Assembly (NCBI GenBank): GCA_015680685.1
Contig: MNCI01000270.1
Span: 240,200-304,199 of the forward strand
Source: Gnetum montanum
Taxonomy: Eukaryota > Streptophyta > Gnetopsida > Gnetales > Gnetaceae
DNA: 64,000 nt
Direction of reading: 5' to 3'
Part shown: piece by piece, positions 45,606 to 56,559 of the stretch
How the letters are laid out: each line of letters opens with the position of its first letter
Numbering within the stretch: position 1 is the first letter of the stretch
Notes under the pieces: generated by a model
What the model was told of the DNA's origin: nothing
The model's input: only the letters and a program-made list of their open reading frames with translations
Database searches by the model: none
Position numbers and translations under genes: made by a program

Positions 45606-46426
45606 TGATGAGCAGCAAGGTACCCCTATGCTCAACCATACGAATATGAGCGTTTCATGCACGATCTGGTCAAATTCCAAGGACTAAGTGCCTATGCGCC
45701 ATGTGGAACAATAACGAGTTGATTAATCATTATCTTCCCAAACTTACTTGTATGTCACGATTGTATGGTTAAGTAAGCTTGAAGTATATGATTTTTTTGG
45801 TTTTTATGTATTTTCTATCCTGCGCTAATAATGAGGGAAGAGAGAAGTAACTAAGTAACTAATCTAATTTAACTATTCATTAACTAAGTTCTAAGTACTC
45901 CTAACACCAGTATCCATTCCCACTTTCTGTACACATCCTGAACTAGTGCAACGCTGCTGGGATCACCAAACGCTAATCGTTACTAGGTTACCAAGTGCTA
46001 CATGCATGCTCGAAGCAGTCGTACTAAGTGTAATTAACTAAGAGAGTTGTAGGGTCAGAGAAATCATTAATTAACTATGAAACCATTAAATAATAATTAA
46101 CACTAATTAATCTATTCAGTATGCTGCAAGGTTTATCATAAAGTTCATCTTTATTGCCATACACAAAGTGTGCTCAGGTACACAATGCTCGAATAGAGAT
46201 CCATTCATTCTATGACTCCTATTGCAGGCACACAAAAATAATTCTAACTCTGGAGGGAGAAAATGGCAAGAGTTTGGCTAAGGGACTAATTCTTAATTGT
46301 GGAAACCAAAGGCACTGCCTCTTATTTATAGATAATGAGACAGGCCACGATATCAGGTATCTAATATCGCATGGTCGATCCGATATCGCGGACGCGATAT
46401 CGTGGATGCAATATCATGGTTCATCA
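45606..46426 (-). repeat. E6 5' LTR
   Basis: 821 bp, TGATGAG to TTCATCA. TATA box (TATAAATA on minus) at 46323-46330; GATATC-type palindrome units at 46345-46420 just upstream of it. Confidence 0.92.
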
Positions 46427-46431
46427 TCTAG

Positions 46432-47201
46432 GAAGTGAACTAGGTGTTGAGAACATTCGTTGTCTTCACAACTACACTTGTGAAGCTCAAGGGTATGGTT
46501 TAAGTGTGATTGAGGTAACGATTTTTATCATTTTGTGTTTTATGATTTTGGAACTTGAAATAAATAGGATAAGGAATAGAGTAACTTAATGTCTACTTTA
46601 ATCTAATTAACTAACTATTGTGTAATTAGTCCTAACATAAGTATCCAATCCCACTTGCCATACACATCCTAAACACATATAATATTGATGGGTTACCATG
46701 CATTAAGCACTATTGGGATTACCAAACATCATACACATGCTCAAAGTGGTCGTACTTATGTGTTTACTTAATCACTATTTAGCTTATCTTGCTTAATTAC
46801 TTAATTAGCTTAATTACTAAGGAAGATTGAATAAATTATTGAAAGCATTAAATGCATGAATAAAATATTTAAGCTATCTAGAATGCTCCAAGGTTTATCA
46901 AGAAGTTCATTTTTATTGCTGCACACATTGTCATGCTTAGGTAGAATAGTGCTTGAATAAAGATTCGTATACTCAATGACTCCTATTGCAGGCACCTGGG
47001 AAAATATTTTAACTTTTGAATAAAAGAACTACAAGAGCTTTGCTACAACTATGACAGAATGATGCCTAAACATGGTAGGTTGGAACATATTTATAGGTAA
47101 GAACACCTTGTGTCGCTAGGGCCACATCAACGCATCAAATGATATGTTGATGGGGCCTAGTCGACAAGGCCTCGTTAACACAGCCAATCCGTGACTCATC
47201 A
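46432..47201 (-). repeat. E3 5' LTR, right part
   Basis: Continues the LTR from 38061: a Ty3-type LTR body with GGTATGGTTTAAGTGTGATTGAGG, the TTCATTTTTATTGC core, CCTATAAATATG on the minus strand (TATA), and an upstream U3 with TCGACAAGGCCTCGTTAA instead of a GATATC array. It ends CTCATCA at 47201; the flanking pentamer ATACA has no partner because the left end of E3 is lost. Confidence 0.8.
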
Positions 47202-47206
47202 ATACA

Positions 47207-48020
47207 AGAGGAAGATTCAAGAATATAAGTTGACATATATTGTCCATCATGATTAACCTTACATTGAGACATTTTGGGATTTTCTACAAACCTCTTATTA
47301 ACAAAAAATTTTATCTTCGAGTAGTTAGTAATAGTTTTACATAAGGAAAAATGTTTCTCATGTGTTATCTATTTAGATTAATTAATATTTCCTGTGGTAG
47401 AAGGAAAAGTATTCAGTTTTTTTCTTCTCTACCTATTTTTTTGTCATTTAATCATTCTTCTCATTGATATTAACTTAATTTTTCATTTTTTTAGCTTTAA
47501 AGTATTTTTTATATCCTTAATTTCAACACATTTTTTTCCTCACCATCCTTTGTCCTGAGTAGAAAAGAAAAAACATTAAACAAATATCCTTCATGATGAT
47601 CAAAGTTACAAAAATTACGAAATTATAATATGTAACTGATTGAATAAATTCTTTGCTTCCAACTTACAGTACCAATTCCTTTTTATGGTTAAGAAGATTG
47701 GTATGGAAATATTTCATGTACTTAATGAAACTTATAAGACTAATAATTTTCTACTCATGTGAAAATGAATTCCATATGCTCAATGGAATTAATAAGACTA
47801 ATAATTTAATGCTTAACTTCTTGAAAAATCAACAGAAGATTAAATAGCTTGACAAAACATAGAACTTTAAAATATTTTTCAAATTAAACATTAAATCTAG
47901 AGTGCATTTATTAATGATCAACATTGCATACTTATGTATAAAAGATTCTATATCTAGGGTATGTTGCACCATTGAAATATTTCCTAACTCAACAAGTAGA
48001 AAAAATGAGAATAACACTTC
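47207..48020. other. AT-rich stretch, no gene seen
   Basis: Only short accidental frames; a near-repeat AAACTTATAAGACTAATAATTT / GGAATTAATAAGACTAATAATTT occurs near 47730 and 47790. No element signature was found. Confidence 0.5.
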
Positions 48021-48262
48021 ATGAGCAGTGAGTGTTCTCTATGCTTAACCATACAAATCATAGACATTTACGTGTGACCTTAAAAATCACATACATTTGT
48101 GTGACTTGATCCTAATCCATAGACTAGACTAGCAGAACTTTTAGATGATTAAAATATGGATTGTAAGTTGATGTCTTTCCAATTATACTTGTAATGATCC
48201 TTAACTCTTATGCTTAAGTGTAATTGAGACATATGATGGTTGATGTTGTTGGGCCATAATTA
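48021..48262 (-). repeat. Old LTR fragment of the dominant family
   Basis: ATGAGCAGTGAGTG, TATGCTTAACCATACAAATCATAGACATTTACG and later GTCTTTCC-A-TATACTTGTAATG and CTTAAGTGTAATTGAGACATATGATGG match the terminal block of the family LTR in diverged form. The rest of the LTR is not recognisable beyond about 48262. Confidence 0.65.
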
Positions 48263-48480
48263 AAAAATTATTAAAACTCAGGGCTAGTAATCAGTGTTTT
48301 TCCAAAAATTATAAATTATAATTTGCAAGGATGTTGTAACTATTGTCATCATGAAGACCATGTTATTGGAATCTACCCTATGCTTAATAAAAAAAAGTGG
48401 TTCACAAGAAAAAGAAACAATAATTATTAAAAAATCCAAATAATGGTATGAAAACTTCTTCAACAAGTTCTTAACCCTTT

Positions 48481-48738
48481 ATGAATCCTTTTAATTCTAA
48501 AGGTCCCAGTAAACTTTTGATATCTCAAGAGAATTCCTATTTAGAAGAAAAGAAATTTTTAGTAAGGACCACTAATGAAAATACTAATGTAGATAGATTT
48601 TATGTAGTGAACCATAAAAAGAAAAGGTATGCCACTACTACTTTTGATTTAAAAATGCTAAAGGTATCTCATTCTCTTTCTACTTCTACTACTATTCCAA
48701 ATGTTTTTTTATCAGATAATGCTTTTCATCTTTATTAG
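48481..48738 (+). pseudogene. Unrecognised frame before the LINE endonuclease
   Basis: An 85-codon frame, lysine- and serine-rich, without a recognisable domain. Its place just ahead of the endonuclease would suit the end of a LINE ORF1, but the sequence itself gives no support. Confidence 0.3.
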
Positions 48739-48879
48739 GTTCATGGATTGTAAAATAAATACTAAACTTGAAAAATCAAGAATGTGGGCCTCCTTTCCCA
48801 CATATTAATGTTAGTTTTACGACGGAATGTTTGGGACCTTTCTAATAGGTCCCAAATGAAGATTGTTCGGAAGTATCTT

Positions 48880-49280
48880 TTAAATTAGTATTTATCGCTA
48901 GATTTTCTTTTCCTACAAGAAATTAAGATTTCAATTCATGATATTAGTTTTGTTGATAAATGCATTTTTAAAAATTACATTATTATTATTTTTTTATACT
49001 ACTCATGAAGTTAATAAAAAAGGTGTTGCTATTCTTGTTAATAAAAATTGGACTAGAAAAGTTTTGAATTCTAGTTTTGACAATCTTGGAAGTGTCATTT
49101 GGTTTATTTGTCATGGTGAAAGAAGTAACTTTGGACTTTATAATATTTCTACTTCTAATAATTTAAAATATTAATCAAAGGTTTAGAAATATCCTCTATC
49201 TTTGCCTAAAATTCCCTGGATTATTAAAGGTGATTTCAATATGATTGAAAGTCATATAGATAAATTTGGTTGCCTTCCTC
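48880..49280 (+). pseudogene. LINE AP-type endonuclease
   Basis: Near 48895 the frame gives LDFLFLQEIKI, the conserved FLQE-K motif that holds the catalytic Glu. Further on come KKGVAILVNKNW (49015-49055), VIWFICHGERSNFGLYNI, and PWIIKGDFNMIES with the GDFN motif at 49229-49240. This order is that of the L1-type endonuclease that nicks the target DNA. Several frame changes are needed to read it. Confidence 0.78.
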
Positions 49281-49763
49281 CTAATATGTATTTATAAGAA
49301 AAAGAAGATTGATGCTATTTCAAAGAAAAATATGTTTTTCATGATGTTAACTTTTTATCCTCATTTTAATATATTTTTATAAGGAAAAAAAGATTGGTGC
49401 AATTTCACAAAACAATATTTTCTTTTTGATGTTAGCTCTTTATTCTCATCTTATTTGAATGAGAAGCATTATACTTGGTATAATTATCAATAAGGAAATG
49501 ATAGAATTTATTGTCAACTTAAGATATTTTACATCTTAAGTACTTTATTTTGAAAGCCTACAAGGAAAGTAGAAGTACATACAAATGCTACTTTGTCATG
49601 TCATTTTTCAATTAGCATTTTTCCTCTAGTATTAATTCTTTATCCTTTCGAAATCATGAACTTTCTTGTATGAATGCTAATATGTTTATAAGACCTAGCG
49701 AAAAAATATTTTAAAGTCTTTATGAAATATAGAAAAAAAAATCCTACTAGTGATAGTAGTTAG

Positions 49764-50583
49764 AGATGAGCAACGAGTAGTCTCTACGCCCAATCATACG
49801 AATCACTAGGGTTCACTAAGCAATCTAGTCGAATTTCATAGACCTTAGCTCTCTAAGTACACTAGGTCTAGGTAGTGAATCTAATGGACATGATTTTTAT
49901 CTTCTTAGTTTCACTTGTAAATTGCAAAGGTATGGTTAAGCGTAACTGAGGCATATGATTTTTATGATTTTTACATTTTTCTTTAATTTGCTTAAGTGTT
50001 AAAAATTAAGTAATTCAATGTTTAATTAATCTAATAACTAATTAATGCTTAGCTATTCCTCACATAAGCATCCATTCCCATCTACCGTACACATCCTAAA
50101 CACGTTACAACACTACTGGGTTACCAAGCGTTAAGCACTACTGGGATTACCAAACATTAATTGTATGCTCGAGATGGTCATACTTATGTGTAATCACCTG
50201 AATTAATTTAGTAATCAAGTGCATTAAAGTAAATTGTATGAATAATAAATGCATTAAGTAAATATTAAGCTAATTCCAAGTACTGTAAGGTTTATGAAAA
50301 AAAGCTCACCTTTATTACCATTCACATTGAGGTGCTTAGATACATTAGTGCTTGCATAAAGATTCATACACTTCTCATTCCTACTACAGGTACTTAGAAA
50401 ATATTCTAACTTTAGAAAGATAAAAATGCAAGAGTTCAGCTAGCAACTAATGAACTAATGCCATAAATGCGGTTGATGAGTGCATATTTATAGGCAAGAT
50501 AAGACATTGCATCGATGTGTACGCATCAAGGCAATCAAGTTGACAGGATTCCGTCAATGCACATAGACAACAACAACTCATCA
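49764..50583 (-). repeat. E10: solo LTR in the LINE
   Basis: 820 bp LTR of the E3 subfamily, starting AGATGAG (TGATGAG with one change) and ending CTCATCA. It is flanked by the perfect duplication GTTAG (49759-49763 and 50584-50588). No internal element sequence is present, so it is the product of recombination between two LTRs. U3 has no GATATC array. A TATA box (TATAAATATG on minus) lies near 50482-50491. Confidence 0.9.
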
Positions 50584-50588
50584 GTTAG

Positions 50589-52946
50589 ATTCATTGGTGG
50601 TAGCGAACTACTTGTGGAATCAAAAATTATTCTAGATGGTTTGGAAAGAAATTTGCTAAGTGTAAATGTCAAATTGTAGAAGATCTTGTAGAATTTGTAA
50701 AGCAAATGCAAATTCTTTTTGACCATAATCCCTTTGATTTTAAAACTTCAAAAGCCTTGGCGAAAGCTAATTATGCTAAACAATGTTGGGATACTTTGAA
50801 GATAAAAGTATTCTTACAAAAAGTTGCATGGGTTACCTAAAAATTAAAGATCAACTTTGTAAGGAATTTTTTAAATTTCTAAAAGGAAAGTGTCAAGTAC
50901 CTAAAATGGAGTCACTTTGTATTAATGATTCCATCATTAATGTTCCTAAGATTATTAAAAGTTTTTAAGAAAATATTTTTTCTCCTTAAGATTTTAGTAA
51001 GGAATCATTCCAGCCCTCTAGCATGCATATTAATCATGTTGTGACAAAAGTGCATCAACGTATTCTTGAAGCAAAAATTACTGTAAAAGAAATCAACATA
51101 GTAGCCTTTATTTTAGCAAATAGTAAAGCTCCAAGTTCTAACGGTTTTCCTATTGAATTTTTGAAGAAGCATTAGGAAATTATTGGAGATGATCTCCTTT
51201 ATGTTTTCCAATAAGCCATTAAAAATTTTCTCTTTGTAAGATTATTAGTAAAGGTGTGATTCATCTTCTTCATCAGAATGGACATCCTCAGCATATTGGT
51301 AATTGAAGGCTTACTACTTTTTTTAACAATACTTATAAAACTTTAGCTAAATGCATGGCTTGTTAAATTTATAAGGTTATTGAAGATATCATCAAACCTA
51401 AGTAGACTAGTTTTATTAAAGGTAGACATATTTAAATAATGTTATTATACTTTGGAAGGGAATGCAATGGGTTTCTGATACTAATTAATATGTTACCTTC
51501 AGTAAGTTTAATTATGTCAAAGCTTATGATAGGATTGAATCGAATTTTATTACTTCTTGTCTCTATAAACTGGGTTTGATGATTATTTTATTTGACTTAT
51601 CTGTACCTTACTCATTGATGCTAATACTCAAGTTGCTACTAATTTTAGAATAGCTTCCTCCTTTTCTCTTCAACAATCAGTTCATCGAGATTATTCTCTA
51701 GCTTCTTATCTTTTTATTATTATTACAAATTTTATTCCCATAATCTATAGTACAATCTAAAAAGGAATTTCAATTAATGATCAAGGTATGAAATTGCTTA
51801 ACATATACTTTAGAGATGATTCTTTTTTTATGATAAGCAATTCTCTTCAATATATCAATACTATTTTAGCTAAAGTGGAGAATTATTGCATGTTATGCAG
51901 CACTCTCAAATCAATTGGTAATAATCTGCTATTTATTATAATGGTAATGTTAATAAGTAGATTACTCTTAAGCTTTGAAGAATCATGAAAAAAAGTCAAT
52001 CTTCAAAATTTTAGAAATACCTTTTTCTTTTGAACCTAATCATACTATTTTATGGAATTATATGGTTGATAAAATTGAAAAGAGACTTGATAAATAAAAA
52101 GAAAAAAAAGCTTACACTTATTGCAAAGTTTTAGTTATTAAGCAAATGTTTTAATAAACTCATGTTTATTACTCTAGTTGTCAAGCTCTTTTTAAAACTT
52201 CTTATGAGAAAATTGATCATATTATCCATTTGTTTCTTTGCTCTGCTAAGCAATATTGAAAAGTTTTTTCTAGAGTTACTTGGGATATTTGCACTAGTAG
52301 TAAGAAAGATGGACGACTTACCTTTTAATTGTTGTAACTAGGGTATTTCTATTGTTGCAAAAGGATTGCAAAGTAAATTAATGGAGATGATGTTTGGATG
52401 CTCCTTTTAAGAAATAAACTTATACAAGGGAAACATAAGAATAATAATAGTTGGTCTTCTAATAACTTTTTTCCCTGTCTTCTTTTCTTTTGGCCATTTA
52501 TATTTCTAGTTATCTAATTCTTAAACAAATTTTAAAGACATGATGTAAGCTTAGTAAATATTGAAATTACAATCATATTATAGTTTCAAATGATATGCTT
52601 AAACAAATTAACCTATGGTAACTTCTTTTTAATGAAGAAGCTTGAGCTACTAATGCATCTAGATTATGTACCACTTAAAGTAGATTTGGTATTACTATAG
52701 TTTCTTGTCTATGTATACATGATAGATGAATTAATTGAAATAAAGCTTTTAGCCTCTGTGGTTTGAATAGAAAAAAAAAAACTTTGAAAATTTAATCTCT
52801 AACTTTGAGAATTTATTTAAAGTTGACAATTTGCAAAGCAAATTTATTACAAAGAAAAGCAATTTTTTTTTTCCTTTTAATTCAAAAGTTGCTTATGGGA
52901 TTATTACAAAGAATGATTTTATTCCTAATAAATTTAGTAAGGCTTG
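50589..52946 (+). pseudogene. LINE reverse transcriptase region
   Basis: Motifs in order: a SKAPSSNGFPIEF stretch (51124-), matching the LINE SPGPDGFP region; GVIHLLHQNGHPQHIGN-RLTT, FFNNTYKTLAKCMA and TSFIKGRHI (51250-51430), matching the PKKGDP...NWRPI...YKILAK...GFIKGR blocks; F-KFNYVKAYDRIESNFI with the first catalytic region near 51515; a Y-LASYLF block near 51695; and FRDD at 51809-51820 in place of the F/YADD box. At least ten stops are present. E8 interrupts the element at 52946. Confidence 0.8.
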
Positions 52947-52951
52947 ATGAG

Positions 52952-53755
52952 TGATGAGTGGCGAGGTACCCCTACACTCAACCATACGAATACGAGTGTT
53001 ACACGCGCGATTCGATCAAACTCCGTAGACTAAGTGCCTACATGCCTTATGGAACACTTAAGGTTAATCGTTTGTTGTCTTCCCAGACTTACTTGTATTT
53101 GTCACAGTTGTATGGTTAAGTAAGTCTGAGGTATATGATTTTTATATCTTTTATGTTTTATCGCCTATGCTAATGAGGGAAAAGATGAAGAGACTAAGTA
53201 ACTAAATTTAACTAACTAAGTTCTAATGCCTAGCATCAGTATCTATTCCCACTTGTTGTTCACACCCTGAGCCGATGCAACCTTCTGGGATTACCAAACG
53301 CTATTCGTTGCTGGGATTACCAAGCGTAATGCACATGCTCGAAGTGGTCCTACTGAATGCACTTAGGAGTGTTGAGGGTTGAGAGAGATTAATTAGCAAA
53401 GTAGTAAATAATATTAATTAAAGTCCTATTTAGCTTATTCCATGCACTGTAAGGTTTATCTGAAAAGTTCATCTTTATTTCCATACACAAACTTGTGCTT
53501 AGGTACAATATTTGCTCGAATAAAGATCCGTTCACTTTGAGACTCCCACTGCGGGCACATGGAATTTACTTTAACTCTAGAATGGAAAAATTGTAAGAGT
53601 TTGTCTATGGTCTAGATCTAGATTATGAAACAAGGGAGACCTGCCTCTTATTATACATTTGCCAGCACACAGTGATATCGTGTATGCGATATCACAGGGG
53701 AAGACGTGATATCACATACGTGATATCGCGGCCCATGCGATATCGCGTCCCATCA
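52952..53755 (-). repeat. E8 3' LTR
   Basis: 804 bp, TGATGAG to CCCATCA. Six GATATC units with few changes lie at 53670-53752. The TATA position reads TCTTATTATACAT on the plus strand, a degraded TATA box. Confidence 0.9.
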
Positions 53756-53769
53756 TACCCCCATGAAAA
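53756..53769 (-). promoter_or_regulatory. E8 polypurine tract
   Basis: Minus strand TTTTCATGGGGGTA before the LTR start TGATGGG; the purine core GGGGG is intact. Confidence 0.75.
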
Positions 53770-55500
53770 AATAAAAACTCATCCCCGAGTTCCTTACAAA
53801 ATATTGGGAAGGTATAGGATTATTAACTTGAATGGAACTAATGGTTAATGGGATGACATGTGAATGGATCATCATTACAGAACATGAAAAAATTGGTGTT
53901 CACGACAACAAGAGTGAACACCTTATACATTTGACATCATGTCGTATTTGGTAGTTGAGAGAGAAGAGAGAAGAGAGAAGAAGCCTGCTACTGCCAACGC
54001 TAAGACTGTGCCTTTCGTTGTCTATCCATAAGCACACCATCCATCTCGTTCCTTGCATAGTTTCTTCAGCACCGATCCATTCCAAGTGTTCCTTCCAAAT
54101 CAAATCCGTTGTTGTATGATTGTCATCTACACACACAACATAGTCTTTATATTAGCAAGGGTAAATGNNNNNNNNNNNNNNNNNNNNNNNNNNNNNNNNN
54201 NNNNNNNNNNNNNNNNNNNNNNNNNNNNNNNNNNNNNNNNNNNNNNNNNNNNNNNNNNNNNNNNNNNNNNNNNNNNNNNNNNNNNNNNNNNNNNNNNNNN
54301 NNNNNNNNNNNNNNNNNNNNNNNNNNNNNNNNNNNNNNNNNNNNNNNNNNNNNNNNNNNNNNNNNNNNNNNNNNNNNNNNNNNNNNNNNNNNNNNNNNNN
54401 NNNNNNNNNNNNNNNNNNNNNNNNNNNNNNNNNNNNNNNNNNNNNNNCAAGAATTTACCAAAAAGGAAACAATGCGTCAACCAAAATATACACTAATGAT
54501 ACAACCAGCAATGAGGTGGACAATGGAGGAAGAATGATGGAAAGAAGAGAATGGAATGGAATCTCAAGAACAAGGTGATGTACAACCCCTTGTGTAGTTA
54601 ATGATTAATGTGACTTAGTAGATCTCATTCTAAATCCAGCCTCAACAAACCACATCTAGTGACTTTGCATTAATACATTCGGCCAAGCCATCCACTTGAA
54701 GTAACAAGAATGCTTCCACCAAAGAGCCACCACCATTTCGACGAAACAAAGGAGAAGAGAATAGGAAGCGAGAAGGGCCTTAGTTAGAGGGAGCGTCTTT
54801 TTAGCTCCATAACCAGTGCTTGTATCCTAGATGATTATTTTGTCTAAGGGGTGTGCTTTGAATTCTCACTTTTCTCTTCTTCTTTTTTTGATGTTTATAC
54901 TTGAGAACCACACCATGCAAAGACTTATTATTTTCATTTACTCAGCTTCCCGATAATTGGGTAACATCGAAACGGTAAGAGAACTCAAGAAGAAAACATC
55001 CAAGCACCCAAGAGAATGGCCAACACAAATGCATCAAGTTCCTTTGAAGCCACACCCTTTTCAATCCTTGAGTCCTTCCTTAGTTTGAGAAATACTCAGT
55101 CACCGATTCGTTGAAAGTTCTTATTTAGAAAGGAACTATACATTTCCAAGCCAAGAGAGACCATAGAAATTTGTGGATGTATGGATGAAGTGGACTCATT
55201 GCCTGTCATATCAAAAGAACCATACCTTAGTATCAACATCATAATCTTAAAGGTAAAAGCCAAACATTAGCAATCCATAGAAACAGTTCATACCATCATT
55301 AATAGCACTTATTAAATGACAAACTTAATAAAATGGATAACACACATGCACACGCACATGAAAAAATGAAAAAGTATAAACGATGTTGTAAAACAAAAAC
55401 AAGAAAAGTTAAAGAAATTTGTAAAACAAAAATGTGCAAAACAAAAACGTGTAAAACATAAATGTGTAAAACAAAAAATTAAAAGAACTGAGGGCCCTGA
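53770..55500 (-). other. E8 non-coding 3' region with assembly gap
   Basis: Homologous to the 3' regions of E2 and E12. Bases 54168-54447 are N, a sequencing or scaffolding gap; frames running through it are meaningless. The minisatellite has about four units (55385-55480). No protein recognised. Confidence 0.75.
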
Positions 55501-55504
55501 ATGA

Positions 55505-56230
55505 TTAGCATAGATGGCCATCTCCCCCATGACTGAATTGGAAGGGAGAGATCCAAAATAATGAGCATTTGTTTGAATTTCTTAAAAGTGTCCAACTTCT
55601 CCCAATTGATGTTTTCAGGTTAAGGGTTGGAAGTTGGCAATGCTCATATTCCAATGTGTCTATGCTTTCGTTGTGGGTACAAGATGTTCCACCAGTTCGT
55701 TCCATGCATGTTGGTGGGTTTCTCTCTTCATTAGCTGTCAACCATGGGGTGTTCTCTTATTGAGTGGTTGCTACATATAGGAATCTTTGTATGTTATCCT
55801 CTAGTGCATACCAGTTACATGCAGAAAATGCTGAGCACTCCTCCATGTCATCACCCTCTAAGTCACTGTATGTGATGCATGGAACTTTCTTCTTCTCGAT
55901 CTTTCCATAAATGTTTTCCTTAGATGTTTCCAAGGAAAGATTGCAAATCCATAGGCATGTGTTTATTGTACTCAACCATGCCCTTCCCATTATTATCGGG
56001 AAGTTCCCTTTGTCATTGTTTATTTGGATTACCAAGAAATCAGCTGGGTATGACCAACCACAAACGGTGGTAACAATGTCCTCAACCTGTCTCAAAGGAA
56101 CAGTGATGGACTGGTCAACCAGCTCAAGTTGAATATTTCTCTTCTTGAGTGGAGGCAGGTTCCATGCTTTATACATTTCTTATGAGATTAAGTTGACTCC
56201 GAACCTGAGTTAAGAAGAGCCTTATGAGGT
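55505..56230 (-). pseudogene. E8 protease and fused integrase tail
   Basis: Frame 56176-55757 contains MYKAWNLPPLKKRN, LELVDQSITVPLRQVEDIVT, GWSYPADFLVIQINN and NFPIIMGRAWLSTIN. The catalytic-loop region upstream is frameshifted. A second frame (55741-55505) covers the protease-RT linker, crosses the deletion junction at about 55566 and ends in the ancestral last codons of integrase (ISPFQFSHGGDGHLC-stop). Relative to E1 a single base is missing upstream of the junction, also in E2, and this puts the integrase tail in frame. Confidence 0.8.
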
Positions 56231-56559
56231 TCATTCCCAACGACTTGGAGATAAATTAGGGGGCTTCCAAGATTAGAGAGTTTCTTGGGAAGGTGGCCTA
56301 CCTTGATCCAATCAGTACCAGTATGTATTAACATAATCGTATGCGTTGAGCTCTATTGTTGGTTTGAAGAGAGCTCCGAAGCCTTATTTGTTGGAGGAGC
56401 GTGCACAAACTCAACTGCTTGTGGTTGTGAGAGCTTGTTTAGGCTTTTGGTTTTGAAGAAAGGTCTTCTCTTCGTGTGGTTGTCAGAACCAATAGCGAGT
56501 TGAAGGTTTACGGCTCTCATAGCATTGTGTTGCTACGGTTGAGTGGGGAGCTCCCCTTG

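Larger units (their letters stand above)
38062..46426 (-). mobile_element. E6: Athila/Tat-type element, 8.4 kb, lacks protease and RT fingers
   Basis: Minus-strand insertion in the E3 LTR with the perfect duplication TCTAG (38057-38061 and 46427-46431). Right to left: 5' LTR, primer site, gag, RT (palm to thumb), RNase H, integrase, 3' region, polypurine tract, 3' LTR. A deletion at about 43459 joins the RT region of the YNQI motif directly to the end of gag, removing the zinc-knuckle-to-protease part and the RT fingers. About 270 bp of the 3' region is duplicated around a single N at 39247, probably an assembly effect. Confidence 0.93.
22243..47201 (-). mobile_element. E3: old Athila/Tat-type copy, interrupted by E4 and E6
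   Basis: E3 pieces on the minus strand are 22243-26691 (integrase to gag), 37082-38061 (gag start, primer site, LTR edge) and 46432-47201 (rest of the 5' LTR). They are separated by E4 and E6. The left end is truncated inside integrase against the copia remnant, so no 3' LTR exists. Heavy decay and the fact that two other elements landed inside make it one of the oldest insertions here. Its LTR is of a distinct type, without the GATATC array, shared with E10 and E11. Confidence 0.82.

Noticed and set aside
54053-54578. Long frames crossing 54168-54447
   Set aside because: They consist of undetermined bases; the gap is not coding evidence.
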